Shown: in pieces, positions 7,566 through 15,930 of the stretch
Numbering within the stretch: the first letter of the stretch is position 1
How the letters are laid out: each line of letters opens with the position of its first letter
Source: Bog-473 sp963809825
GTDB taxonomy: Bacteria; Actinomycetota; Acidimicrobiia; Acidimicrobiales; RAAP-2
DNA: 64,000 nt
Direction of reading: 5' to 3'
Assembly: GCA_963809825.1 (NCBI GenBank)
Contig: CAWELJ010000006.1
Location: forward strand, 186,001-250,000
Made by a program: the position numbers and the translations under genes
Notes under the pieces: model-generated
The model's input: the letters and a program-made list of their open reading frames with translations, nothing else
Databases searched by the model: none
What the model was told of the DNA's origin: nothing

Positions 7566-8921
7566 ATGACGGACATGGACTCCGAGGAGACCCCCGACGC
7601 GCCTGTCGCGGCGACGCCGGGCCCTCCGGTGGCTCCCGAGCAAGAGGCTCCCCAGGGTGAGGCGGCCAAGCCGGCGTCCCGCCACCGGGTCCGGCGGATC
7701 AGCGCGTGGGTGCTCGTCGTCCTGGCGTCGTTGCTCATCCCCATCTCGGTGATCTCGGTCTGGGCCATCCGCACGGTGACCAACACCGACCAGTACGTCG
7801 AGACCATGGCCCCGCTGGCGCGCAACCAGGTCATCGACGAGCACCTGGCGGCGAAGGCGACGGACGCGCTGTTCTCGACCCACATCGTGGAGAACAAGGT
7901 GACGGCGGCGCTGCCGGCGAAGGCCAAGCCGATCGTGACGCCGATCGTGAACCAGGTACACGGTTACGTGGAGGGCCTGGCCCTCAAGTTCTTCGAGAGC
8001 CCCCAGTTCGGGAAGCTGTGGGACGGGCTGAACCGGCACAGCCACGATGCGGTGGTCGACGTGCTGACCGGCAAGCAGACGCCGCTGACGAAGAAGCTCG
8101 AGAAGGGCGGCGCGATCGTCGTCAACGTCACCCCGGCGCTCAACAACATCATCGACAAGGCCAACGCCAAGGGCATCACGCTGTTCAACCCGGCCAAGGC
8201 GATCCTGACCCAGGGCGACAAGCTCGGCGTCACCGTCGTCTCCAAGTCGCAGGTCTCGCAGTTCACCGGGCTCTTCAACCTCATCGTGAAGCTGAAGTGG
8301 GTGATCCCCGCCATCGCGCTGGCGCTGGCGGCCCTCGGCATCGGGCTCGCGGTGGAGCGCCGCAAGACGCTGCTGCGGATGGCCATCGGGGTGGCGCTCG
8401 TCACGATGCTGCTGCTCGCCGGCCTCTCCCTGGGGCGGATCACGTTCATCAACCAGGCCGGCCACTCCTTCAACAGGGAGGTGGCGGCCACGGTGTGGGA
8501 CACCATGCTGCGCTTCCTCAAGACGGACCTGCGCTGGATGCTGCTCCTCTCGGTCCTCGTGGTCCTCGGCGCCTGGCTGGCCGGGCCGGCCCGCTACGCC
8601 GTGTGGATCCGCTCGACGGTGGCCAAGGGGGCCCGCTGGGTGGCCGCCCAGTGGCATGCGCTGACCTCGGGTGCCGGGCGCGCCGCCGCCGGGTCGGACC
8701 GGGCCCGCCGCAGCGGCGGATGGATCACCGAGCACCTCAACGGCCTGCGCATCGTCGGCGTGGTCGTGGCGGCGCTCTTCCTGGTCTTCGGCGGCAACCT
8801 CACGGGGTGGAGCCTGCTGATCATCGTGATCGTGCTGGCCGTGTATCTCGGGCTGCTGCAGCTGGTGGCCGCCTGGGCGCGCAAGGTCGCCAACCCGGTG
8901 GCGGGCTCCGGCACGGCCTGA
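7566..8921 (+). CDS. multi-pass integral membrane protein of unknown function
   Basis: The ATG giving MTDMDSEETPD was preferred to an in-frame TTG 21 bases upstream. After an acidic, Pro/Ala-rich N-terminus the 451-residue protein has a first membrane helix at about residues 46-68. An extracytoplasmic region of about 170 residues follows (VTNTDQYVETMAPLARN onward, with AKAKPIVTPIVNQV). About five more helices lie between residues 240 and 440, with paired helices at 241-288 and 394-435. Similar proteins with a large loop after helix one are common in actinobacteria and uncharacterised. A GC-rich hairpin follows the stop. Confidence 0.75.
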   Translation: MTDMDSEETPDAPVAATPGPPVAPEQEAPQGEAAKPASRHRVRRISAWVLVVLASLLIPISVISVWAIRTVTNTDQYVETMAPLARNQVIDEHLAAKATDALFSTHIVENKVTAALPAKAKPIVTPIVNQVHGYVEGLALKFFESPQFGKLWDGLNRHSHDAVVDVLTGKQTPLTKKLEKGGAIVVNVTPALNNIIDKANAKGITLFNPAKAILTQGDKLGVTVVSKSQVSQFTGLFNLIVKLKWVIPAIALALAALGIGLAVERRKTLLRMAIGVALVTMLLLAGLSLGRITFINQAGHSFNREVAATVWDTMLRFLKTDLRWMLLLSVLVVLGAWLAGPARYAVWIRSTVAKGARWVAAQWHALTSGAGRAAAGSDRARRSGGWITEHLNGLRIVGVVVAALFLVFGGNLTGWSLLIIVIVLAVYLGLLQLVAAWARKVANPVAGSGTA

Positions 8922-8926
8922 GCGCA

Positions 8927-8943
8927 GGGGCGGCGCCCGCCCC
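8927..8943 (+). terminator. candidate terminator hairpin
   Basis: GGGGCGG and CCGCCCC form a 7-bp stem with a 3-nt loop six bases after the stop of the membrane-protein gene. There is no T-run, so this is a weak, actinobacterial-style intrinsic terminator at best. Confidence 0.4.
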
Positions 8944-8962
8944 CGGCCGGACCCCACCGGAT

Positions 8963-8978
8963 GTGACCTTCGTCCCTA
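8963..8978. promoter_or_regulatory. DosR/DevR-box-like site B
   Basis: GTGACCTTCGTCCCTA, an imperfect inverted repeat centred on CTTC, lies 111 bp upstream of the next gene start. It matches a site at 11455-11470 at 15 of 16 positions, which is unlikely by chance within 2.5 kb. Confidence 0.45.
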
Positions 8979-9089
8979 GTTCGGGCCGCCGCGGGGCCGC
9001 AGACTGGCCAGTGAGAGGTGTGGGGCCGCCGCGTGGCGGCGGGCGGGTCAGCTCGTGATCGGCACGGCTCACACGGGAGAGGGTCACTG

Positions 9090-9266
9090 ATGGCAGACAT
9101 CTCGTTGATCATCGGATCGCTGGGCCTGGTCGTCGCGGGTTTCGCGGCGTGGTACACGATCTGGCATCGCAGGGTCGAGTCGTCCTTCGAGCGGGTGCCG
9201 GTACGGGCCGGACGGTCGGCGCACGTGCTGCGTGAAGGCGCCGACCTCGACGACCGCACCCGCTAG
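9090..9266 (+). CDS. small single-pass membrane protein
   Basis: A 58-residue product starting at the ATG behind GGGAGAGGG. Residues 4-24 are a membrane helix (ISLIIGSLGLVVAGFAAWYTIW) followed by the basic HRR and a hydrophilic tail with FERVPVRAGRSAH. An upstream in-frame GTG was rejected because it would add an Arg/Gly-rich stretch and lacks a ribosome site. No family was recognised. It lies downstream of the DosR-box-like site B and upstream of the thiol-redox genes. Confidence 0.6.
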   Translation: MADISLIIGSLGLVVAGFAAWYTIWHRRVESSFERVPVRAGRSAHVLREGADLDDRTR

Positions 9267-9376
9267 GGGGAAACGGCGCGTGCGGGCGGGCCTTGTTGTG
9301 CACCGGTTGTCGAACCGTACCCTCCCGGAGTCGATTTCTTATGGGGCGCTTAACCGTGCCCCGTAGGGTGGTCAGC

Positions 9377-9721
9377 ATGCGGATGCGGTGGCGCTTCGGT
9401 CTGGTGGCGATCATCGCCGCCGCGGTCGTCGCCGGTTTCACGCCGCACGGCGTGCTGTCGGCCGCTGAGAGCAGCGGTGCCGAGATGGTCCAGCTCGCCG
9501 AGGCCCCCGTGGCCATGCCGCTCACGTGCATGGACGTCACGTGTGGCAAGGGCACGCCTGCGATGTCCGCACCGGCGCCGGCCGTGGCGCTGGCAGCGGT
9601 CATGGCCGGGATCGCGGCCGCGGTCGTGGCGGCGTCGGTCATCCGGCGCCGGCGGGCGCTGGTCGTGGCCCTGCCTGCGGGCGCACGCGACCCTCTCTTC
9701 CACCCGCCCCAGTTCTCCTAG
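9377..9721 (+). CDS. small membrane/secreted protein with CX4C pair
   Basis: The start was placed at ATG 9377 (MRMRWRFG), seven bases after a TAGGGT element, as for a leaderless transcript. The 114-residue product has an N-terminal hydrophobic segment (LVAIIAAAVVAGF), a short extracytoplasmic stretch with TCMDVTC, a second hydrophobic helix (AVALAAVMAGIAAAVVAAS) and a basic tail RRRRALVV. The two cysteines may form a disulfide outside the membrane, which fits the DUF929/VKOR thiol-redox genes just downstream. No family was recognised. Confidence 0.5.
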   Translation: MRMRWRFGLVAIIAAAVVAGFTPHGVLSAAESSGAEMVQLAEAPVAMPLTCMDVTCGKGTPAMSAPAPAVALAAVMAGIAAAVVAASVIRRRRALVVALPAGARDPLFHPPQFS

Positions 9722-9875
9722 CTCGGAAACTGCGCCCCCCGGCGCATCCCCGGCCCCGCCCCCGCTGAGCGGGCACGGGCGCCCCAGGACATCACGCAAG
9801 GAGGCCCTCCCGGGCCCCTGCACCGAGCCCCCGAGCGCGCGCACTCCGCCGCCTCGGCCGAATTCAGGAGAACGA

Positions 9876-10955
9876 ATGACGAAGTCATCAACCGGGTCGT
9901 CGCGACAGGCGCGGCCCACCACGAAGAACCAATCCACGAAGCCGGCGACGAAGCGCCCGCCGGGCGCCCGCCCGCCGGGCGCCGCCCCCGGGAAGCAGGC
10001 CCCGGGTGGTCACGCCACCGCGGCGACAGCAACGAAGCGCCCGCCGGCGGGCGGGCGCAGCGGCCGGCAGGCGCAGGGGTCACGCACGCCCCCCGGGCGG
10101 AGGGCGCCGGCACGGGCCTCGTTCCGCTCGCGGCACCCCGCGCTGACCGCGCTGGTGCCGGTGGTACTGGTCATCGCCGTCATCGCCACCATGGTGCTGA
10201 TCAAGGCCACGGGACGGCCGGCGTCGACGGCGGCGCACCATGCCTCGTCGAACACCGGCGCCACGGTCCTCCCCGCGAGCGTCCTGGCGTCGTTGTCCGT
10301 GCCGACGGCGACGCTCGACGCGGTGGGCAGCCCGGCCTCCGTCGTCCCGCCCACCTCCGTCGGGGGCGGCGGGGCGATCCTGCGGGGAGCCGACGGCAAG
10401 CCGCTCGTCACCTATATCGGTGCCGAGTACTGCCCCTACTGCGCCGCCGAGCGCTGGGCCCTGGCCGTCGCGCTGTCGCGGTTCGGGACCTTCTCGCACC
10501 TGTCGGGGACCCACTCGGGAAGTGCCGACGTCTACCCCAACACCCAGACGCTCTCGTTCTACGGGTCGAGCTACTCGAGCCCCTACGTGGACTTCCAGCC
10601 GGTCGAGGAGGCCACCAACCAGCAGGTCGGAGGCACGTACCAGACCCTGCAGACCCCGACGGCCGCCCAGAGCTCGCTCATGTCGACCTACGACGCCACG
10701 GGGAGCATCCCCTTCCTCGACATCGGTAACCGCTACGTCATCACCGGTGCGAGCTACTCGCCCCAGGTGCTCCAGGGCATGTCGCGGGCGCAGATCGCGG
10801 CACAGCTGAGCGATCCGTCGAGCCCGGTGGCGCAAGCCATCGACGGGACGGCCAACGACATCACCGCCGCCATCACCCGCGTCACGGGAAGCCAGCCCAG
10901 CAGCGTGGCCAACTCGCCGGCGATCGCAGCGATCGCCAAGAAGTTGGGGGCGTGA
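9876..10955 (+). CDS. DUF929-type membrane-anchored thioredoxin-fold protein
   Basis: The ATG follows AGGAG by five bases. The 359-residue protein has a long basic, Pro/Gly-rich cytoplasmic N-terminus (1-87), one membrane helix at about 90-109 and a C-terminal domain outside the cell. That domain contains VTYIGAEYCPYCAAERW with a CPYC active site (C186, C189), then SIPFLDIGNRYVITGA. This is the layout of DUF929 proteins, which have a thioredoxin-like fold. Its stop overlaps the VKOR start, and VKOR commonly reoxidises such DsbA-like partners. I infer oxidative protein folding outside the membrane. Confidence 0.85.
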   Translation: MTKSSTGSSRQARPTTKNQSTKPATKRPPGARPPGAAPGKQAPGGHATAATATKRPPAGGRSGRQAQGSRTPPGRRAPARASFRSRHPALTALVPVVLVIAVIATMVLIKATGRPASTAAHHASSNTGATVLPASVLASLSVPTATLDAVGSPASVVPPTSVGGGGAILRGADGKPLVTYIGAEYCPYCAAERWALAVALSRFGTFSHLSGTHSGSADVYPNTQTLSFYGSSYSSPYVDFQPVEEATNQQVGGTYQTLQTPTAAQSSLMSTYDATGSIPFLDIGNRYVITGASYSPQVLQGMSRAQIAAQLSDPSSPVAQAIDGTANDITAAITRVTGSQPSSVANSPAIAAIAKKLGA

Positions 10956-11458
10956 CGATGGCCGTGGCAGCGACGGCGAGGGCGACCACCCATCCGCGCC
11001 GGGTGCGGGCGTGGGCGATGGCCGCCTCGCTCGCGCTCTCGCTGGCGTCGGTGGGCATCGCCTCGTACCTGACCGTCACCCACTACGCCGACCCGGGCGC
11101 CCTGGCCTGCCCGGACACGGGGATCGTCAACTGCACGCTCGTGACGACCAGTTCCTGGTCGGTCCTGTTCGGGATCCCGGTGGCCGTCCTCGGGCTGGTG
11201 TGGGCGGCCGTGATGACGGCGCTGACCGTCCCCTGGGCCTGGCGCTCCGCCCGGCCGTGGGTCGACCGTGCCCGCCTCGCCGTCTCGGGAGCCGGCGCGG
11301 CCATGGTCCTGTACCTCGTCTACGTCGAGCTCTTCCGGATCGGAGCGATCTGCCTGTGGTGCACGGCCATGCACGTCACGGCGGTGTGCCTCTTCGGGGT
11401 CGTCCTGGCGGCCCGGGCGCCGGTCCCCGCGGATGACCTTGGTCCCTCGCCGCGGTGA
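10952..11458 (+). CDS. vitamin K epoxide reductase family protein
   Basis: The GTG start overlaps the DUF929 stop by four bases; an ATG two codons later is possible. The 168-residue protein has four membrane helices, the loop cysteine pair C53 and C61 (LACPDTGIVNC) and the redox motif C134-L-W-C137 next to the quinone site. Bacterial VKOR oxidises a DsbA-like partner and passes electrons to quinone. The adjacent thioredoxin-fold protein is the obvious partner. The last helix is followed by a short hydrophilic tail rather than a fused thioredoxin domain. The 3' end overlaps a DosR-box-like site. Confidence 0.93.
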   Translation: MTMAVAATARATTHPRRVRAWAMAASLALSLASVGIASYLTVTHYADPGALACPDTGIVNCTLVTTSSWSVLFGIPVAVLGLVWAAVMTALTVPWAWRSARPWVDRARLAVSGAGAAMVLYLVYVELFRIGAICLWCTAMHVTAVCLFGVVLAARAPVPADDLGPSPR

Positions 11459-11470
11459 CCTTCGCCCCTA
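11433..11470. promoter_or_regulatory. tandem DosR/DevR-box-like sites C1 and C2
   Basis: ATGACCTTGGTCCCTC at 11433 and GTGACCTTCGCCCCTA at 11455 are spaced 22 bp start to start, about two helical turns, at the end of VKOR and upstream of the next gene. C2 matches site B at 15 of 16 bases. Tandem spacing of this kind is typical for NarL/DosR-type regulators. Confidence 0.45.
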
Positions 11471-11558
11471 TTGGGCGCCGAGAGGGCTCCTCACAATGGG
11501 TACGAGGTGAGTGGACGCCATTGTGCGGAACTGGCGTGTCGGTGTGGAGGAGGTTCCC

Positions 11559-11972
11559 ATGTGGAAGCGGGAGAGCGAGGCGGGCGACAGCATCGTGGCC
11601 AGGGAGTGCCAGGCGTTCCTGAACGGGACGCTGGCGGAGTACTGGGAGGAGTCGGGGGTCGTCGTCCCGGTCTGGGCCTGGACGAACCTCCTGGCCCACG
11701 GCAGCGAGGAGATGGTCGGGGAGAGCGTCCTCCATCCGGCGCGTCCGCGTCGGCCGGGCCGGAGCTGGCGCATCGCCCGCTCGTACCTCGCCTACCGGGT
11801 CCTCGAGCACACCGACGCCCGGTGCACGCTGCGCGACCTCCAAGCGTGCGTCCTGGTCCCGCTCGAGCTCGAGATGGCGGCCCTGCCCGAAGTCGGCCGT
11901 TGGACACCGCGGCAGTGGGTCGACACCGTCGACCACGCCATCCGCAGGCTGCACCTGCCGCTCGACCAGTAG
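11559..11972 (+). CDS. hypothetical protein behind tandem regulatory sites
   Basis: ATG 11559 is preceded at good spacing by GGAGGAGG, a strong ribosome site, so I prefer it to a GTG 48 bases upstream. The 137-residue product looks soluble, is rich in Trp, Glu and Arg, and has one cysteine in each half (C22 and C101). Segments such as ARECQAFLNGTLAEYW and VDTVDHAIRRLHLPLDQ look helical. No family was recognised. Its position behind two DosR-box-like sites suggests stress- or oxygen-dependent expression. Confidence 0.62.
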   Translation: MWKRESEAGDSIVARECQAFLNGTLAEYWEESGVVVPVWAWTNLLAHGSEEMVGESVLHPARPRRPGRSWRIARSYLAYRVLEHTDARCTLRDLQACVLVPLELEMAALPEVGRWTPRQWVDTVDHAIRRLHLPLDQ

Positions 11973-12019
11973 CACCTGTCCGTCGGACCCACGGGGGACG
12001 GTCGGCCCGGCAGGTCCGA

Positions 12020-13678
12020 CTAGGAGCCGACGCGCCCGATCCAGCGCTCCACGGTGCGCGCCAGCGCCGGGAGCGGGAGGATCCCCGCCCGCAGCACGAG
12101 GTCATGGAAGTCCCGCAGGTCGAAGCGCGCGCCGAGCGCGTCAGACGCCACCGCGCGCAGCCGGACGATCTCCCGCCGGCCAACCATGTAGGCCAGGGCC
12201 TGGCCGGGATAGGAGATGTAGCGGTCGACCTCTGACTCGATCTCCATGCGGGGCAGCGGCGTGTGCTCGCACATCCAGTCGAGCGCCTGCCCGCGGGTCC
12301 AGCCCAGAGCGTGGAGCCCGGTGTCGACGACCAATCGGCTCGCCCGCCACGAGTCCGCGGTGAAGAGCCCCATCCGGGCCAGGTCGTCGCTGTAGAGCCC
12401 CATCTCGTCGGCGAGGCGCTCGCTGTAGAGGCCCCAACCCTCCGCGCAGGCGGTGTCGTGCAGCACCCGCCGGACCGGGGGAAGGTCCTTGGACTCCATG
12501 GCGATGGTGAGCTGGAAGTGGTGCCCCGGTACCGCTTCGTGGAACGCCATGTCCTCCGCCCCGTAGCGGTGGCGCTCCCCGGGCTCGGAGGTGTTGAGGA
12601 AGTACGTCCCCGGGCGCGAGCCGTCGAGCGCGCCCGGCATGTAGTAGGCCGCCGCCATGCCGGCCTCCTCCGCCTCGGGGACGGGCTCGACGGTGCAGGG
12701 TTCGTCGGGGACGACGGCGAACCACCGGGGCGACTCCGCCTCGGCCGCGGCGACGACGCGGCGGGCATGGTCGAGCATCTCCTCGCGGCTTCCGTAACGC
12801 AGCGAGGGGTCGTTCGACAGGCGATCGAAGATCTCGGCGATCTCCGCGGTGCCCCACAGCCGCGAGCCCGTCTCGGCGAGCTCGAGGCCGACCTCGTCAA
12901 CGATCTCCCGGCCGGCGGCGTGCAGCTCCTCGTGCGAGTAGTCCATGGAGGTGTGCAGGCGCGCCAGCACGCGGTACATCGCCTCGCCGCCGGGAAGGAA
13001 GCAGATGCCAGGGTGGTCGTCGTCACGGGCCGCCGGGAGCACGTCGGACCGCAACGTGTCCCGGTAGGCCGCCAGCGCGGGGCGGACGGACTCCTCGATC
13101 GCGGCGGCGATCTCCCCGGCGAAGACCCGGTCGTCGACGTCGGGCCGCGCCGCGGCGCCCAGGGTCGGATCGGCGACCACCAGGTCGAGCTGCGCGATGG
13201 CGGACTGCACGAGGCGCGCCACGGCGGTGCGGCCGGCGGCGGTGCCCGCGCGGTGCCGCCCGGCGACGGTGGTCAGCAGCTCGGGCATGGCGCGCAGGCG
13301 GGCCAGGTAGCCGCCGCGCCGCTCGTCGGTGTCGAGGGGAAGCTTCGGCAGCCAGGTCAGCACGGCCGCGACCGGCGCCACGAACGTGTCGCAGATCGTG
13401 AACTCGGTCTGCGGCACCGCAGCGGCATCGGCCATGCCCCGCGCCATGTGGCGGACGAAGTCGAGCGTCTGGAGCTCCGTCTCGTCGAGGCCGAGTTCGG
13501 CCATCTGCTCGGCCTGCTCCGCCACGGACGTCAGCCTGCGGGCCTGGTCCTGCTCGCTCTCGACGCTGAAGTCCGGGAGCCGGTCGTCGTAGCCGGGGAC
13601 GCCGTACAGCGATGCGGTCAGCGGATCGGCATCGAGGACCGTCGAGAGCAGGTCGGCTGCGAGGTCGTCGACGGACAT
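12020..13678 (-). CDS. DUF885-family putative metallopeptidase
   Basis: The 552-residue protein has the length and landmarks of DUF885: the motif HEAVPGHHFQL (H380, E381, H386, H387), an upstream YYMPG..DGSRPGTYFLNT segment and a downstream EGWGLYSERLADEMGLY segment. DUF885 proteins are related to M3/M32-type zinc peptidases, with an HExxxGHH variant of the zinc motif. There is no signal peptide, so it is probably cytoplasmic. It begins at the ATG giving MSVDDLAADLL and converges on the hypothetical gene to its left. The substrate is unknown. Confidence 0.85.
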   Translation of the reverse strand: MSVDDLAADLLSTVLDADPLTASLYGVPGYDDRLPDFSVESEQDQARRLTSVAEQAEQMAELGLDETELQTLDFVRHMARGMADAAAVPQTEFTICDTFVAPVAAVLTWLPKLPLDTDERRGGYLARLRAMPELLTTVAGRHRAGTAAGRTAVARLVQSAIAQLDLVVADPTLGAAARPDVDDRVFAGEIAAAIEESVRPALAAYRDTLRSDVLPAARDDDHPGICFLPGGEAMYRVLARLHTSMDYSHEELHAAGREIVDEVGLELAETGSRLWGTAEIAEIFDRLSNDPSLRYGSREEMLDHARRVVAAAEAESPRWFAVVPDEPCTVEPVPEAEEAGMAAAYYMPGALDGSRPGTYFLNTSEPGERHRYGAEDMAFHEAVPGHHFQLTIAMESKDLPPVRRVLHDTACAEGWGLYSERLADEMGLYSDDLARMGLFTADSWRASRLVVDTGLHALGWTRGQALDWMCEHTPLPRMEIESEVDRYISYPGQALAYMVGRREIVRLRAVASDALGARFDLRDFHDLVLRAGILPLPALARTVERWIGRVGS

Positions 13679-13723
13679 CGCCGGGAGGCTACCGCGGGCA
13701 CCACAGGCAGCACCTCGAATCGA

Positions 13724-14455
13724 TCAGGCGCGCGTCGCCTCGGCCTTGAGCATCCGGACCACCAGCTCGGGGTGCGACAGGAACGGCGAGTGATCCGACT
13801 CCCATTCCACGGCCCGGGTGCACCGGGCGGCCATGATGCGTTGCAGTCCGGGGTGGATCGCCAGGTCGTTGGCGCAGGCAGCGTACGTCGAGCGCTTGGA
13901 CAGCCAGGCGACCGAGCGCGGCGTCTGCTGGAGCGTGACCATGGGCTGGGGACCCAGGCGTTCGACGGCCCACGCCGCCGTCCCGGGGTCGCACTCGTTG
14001 TAGAGGCAGGCTGCGGCGAGCGCCGGGTCGACCGTGATCAGGCCGTCGTCGTGCGGGATCACGGCCTGGCTCAGATCGGGCCGGCCGTCGTGGGAGATGG
14101 CGGCGGCGGCGGGATCCCCGGTGGCGACCGAGGCGCAGGACTCGGACGCCGTGAGCGCCATGGCGCAGAGAAACACCAGCCGCCCCACGGCGGGATGGTC
14201 CCCGGCCTCGGTGATCACCGCCCCGCCGTACGAGTGCCCGACGAGGACGACGTCGCCGCCCGCCTGCTGGTCGAGCGCCTCACGGACCCGGGCGGCGTCC
14301 GAATGGAGATCGCCGAAAGGTCCCGTGTCGGCCCCGTGCCCGGGCAGGTCGACGGCGAGGGCATCGATCCCCTCGGACGCCAACGCCGTCACGACGGGTT
14401 CCCAGCACCATGCGCCGTGCCAGGCGCCGTGGACGAGAACGACCGGCCGGCTCAC
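13724..14455 (-). CDS. alpha/beta hydrolase
   Basis: The 243-residue protein opens with VVLVHGAWHGAWCWEPV, the oxyanion-hole HG region, and has the nucleophile elbow GHSYGG with S75. A His in SDHSPFLSHPE near the C-terminus can complete the triad. The HGAWHGAWCW start is typical of the MES/hydroxynitrile-lyase-like esterase group. Its start overlaps the stop of the upstream SDR gene by four bases, so the two are translationally coupled and probably act on related small molecules. The exact ester is unknown. Confidence 0.85.
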   Translation of the reverse strand: MSRPVVLVHGAWHGAWCWEPVVTALASEGIDALAVDLPGHGADTGPFGDLHSDAARVREALDQQAGGDVVLVGHSYGGAVITEAGDHPAVGRLVFLCAMALTASESCASVATGDPAAAAISHDGRPDLSQAVIPHDDGLITVDPALAAACLYNECDPGTAAWAVERLGPQPMVTLQQTPRSVAWLSKRSTYAACANDLAIHPGLQRIMAARCTRAVEWESDHSPFLSHPELVVRMLKAEATRA

Positions 14456-15207
14456 CGGGCAGGGCCTCCGGACACCTCGGCCTTCGCCGCCAGGATCGCT
14501 CCGATGCGATCACGCATGGCGCCGGCGTGGTGGTCGTCCGTGAAGACGTAGCTGCGCCGTGTGCGGATGGCGTCGACCACGTGCGCCGCGACGACATCGG
14601 GTGCGACGGTGCCGATGGGGTTCATGGCGGTCTTGATCATCCCCGGCATGACGACGCTGACCCCGATGGGAACACCCATGTCCTCGAACTCCGCCCGCAA
14701 CACGTCCGAGAGCCCCAGCACTCCGTGCTTGGCGACGGTGTAGGGCCCGAGATTGCCCCGGGGCAGGACGGCCGCCATCGACGCCGTGTTGACCACGTGA
14801 CCCTCTTCTCCCGACGCCAGGATCAACGGCACGAAGGAGCGGATGCCGTGGATCACGCCCCACAGATCGATGTCGACGACGCGATGCCACTCCGCGAGGG
14901 GGATCTCCCAGGCGTGGCCCCCCGTGACCACGCCGGCGTTGTTCACGGCCACGTGGAGCTTCCCGAATCGCTCGACGACGGCACGACCGACGGACTCGAC
15001 GGCGTCGGGATCCGTGACATCGGCGGGGACGGCAACGACGGCCGCACCCTGCTCGCCGAGCCGCGAGGCGTGGTCCCCGAGGCGCTCCTCGTCGATGTCG
15101 ACCATGACCACCTGCATGCCCTCGCCGAGGAACGCTTCGACGATGGCCAGTCCGATACCGCTGGCGGCACCGGTCACGACCGCGGTGCGGCCCTCCAGTC
15201 GTTCCAT
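14452..15207 (-). CDS. short-chain dehydrogenase/reductase
   Basis: A 251-residue classical SDR: cofactor motif TGAASGIG at 12-19, NNAG at 89-92, catalytic S143, Y156 and K160 (YTVAK), and MPGMIKTAMN after the active site. D37-I-D after strand two favours NAD over NADP. It is the first gene of a two-gene operon with the alpha/beta hydrolase. The substrate is probably an alcohol or ketone of secondary metabolism or catabolism, but nothing in the sequence fixes it. Confidence 0.9.
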   Translation of the reverse strand: MERLEGRTAVVTGAASGIGLAIVEAFLGEGMQVVMVDIDEERLGDHASRLGEQGAAVVAVPADVTDPDAVESVGRAVVERFGKLHVAVNNAGVVTGGHAWEIPLAEWHRVVDIDLWGVIHGIRSFVPLILASGEEGHVVNTASMAAVLPRGNLGPYTVAKHGVLGLSDVLRAEFEDMGVPIGVSVVMPGMIKTAMNPIGTVAPDVVAAHVVDAIRTRRSYVFTDDHHAGAMRDRIGAILAAKAEVSGGPAR

Positions 15208-15260
15208 AGCAAGGCTGATGGTATGACAGCGCCGGCGCTCGCCGAGTCAGCGGGTCGAGT

Positions 15261-15278
15261 CTCGCCCCGAGAGGCGAG
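15261..15278. repeat. perfect 6-bp inverted repeat in a divergent spacer
   Basis: CTCGCC and GGCGAG flank 6 bp in the 134-bp spacer between the SDR operon and the secreted-protein gene. It is immediately followed by AGGTAGCCTCACC, which contains a possible -10 (TAGCCT). It could be an operator or a short hairpin. Confidence 0.35.
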
Positions 15279-15341
15279 GTAGCCTCACCCCGACTCCATC
15301 GGGTCGTCCTCCGCCCGCACCCCGACGAGAGATGGTGCTCC

Positions 15342-15887
15342 ATGGCTGCTGTCGACCGCGCAACTCGTCCACCCGGAACCCGGGACAGCCGGGCTCCCCA
15401 CGGTGCGCACGCGGCGCGCCGTCGGGGCATCGGGTCCGCCGGCGCCCTCGCACTCACGGTGGCGATCCTGTGGCTCCAAGGCGTGGGAAGCCCTGCTGCG
15501 ACGGCCGCGACGGGCTGTGTCACGTGGGTCCGGCCCGCGCACAGTGCGGTCCCGCGCGACGTCGCGGCGTGGGCTCAGGGCCGGGCGGTCGTCGGCCAAG
15601 GATCGTTGTGGACGACCCGGGCGGCGGTCGGTGTTCCTCCCCGGCCCGACGGCACCGGCTGGCTCCTGAAGTTCCCCTGGCTCACGAGACCGAACGGGCT
15701 TCCCCGCATCGACGGACGCCGACTCAACGGTCCGGGCGTGTTCCGTTACGACGTGAACCGTGCCTATGACGCCCGTGGAGCCTTCAACACCTCGACCCTC
15801 CGCTTCTCGTCTGCGGGGTGTTGGCAGGTCACCGGTCGCTACGGATCCTCGACGGTGCGCTTCCAACTGCGCGTCGGGAGTCGCTGA
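15342..15887 (+). CDS. secreted protein of unknown function
   Basis: The 181-residue product starts MAAVDRAT and has a basic region, a hydrophobic core (AGALALTVAILWLQGVG) and a likely signal-peptidase site around AATAATGC. The mature part contains two cysteines (C59 and about C161) that may pair, and a short beta-rich domain ending RFSSAGCWQVTGRYGSSTVRFQLRV. This ending resembles small extracytoplasmic immunoglobulin-like or lipoprotein domains of actinobacteria, but no family was recognised. It is transcribed divergently from the SDR operon. Confidence 0.6.
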   Translation: MAAVDRATRPPGTRDSRAPHGAHAARRRGIGSAGALALTVAILWLQGVGSPAATAATGCVTWVRPAHSAVPRDVAAWAQGRAVVGQGSLWTTRAAVGVPPRPDGTGWLLKFPWLTRPNGLPRIDGRRLNGPGVFRYDVNRAYDARGAFNTSTLRFSSAGCWQVTGRYGSSTVRFQLRVGSR

Positions 15888-15930
15888 GAGGCCACGGCAT
15901 CGGCTGGAAAACGCCTTTAGTGTTGGCGGC

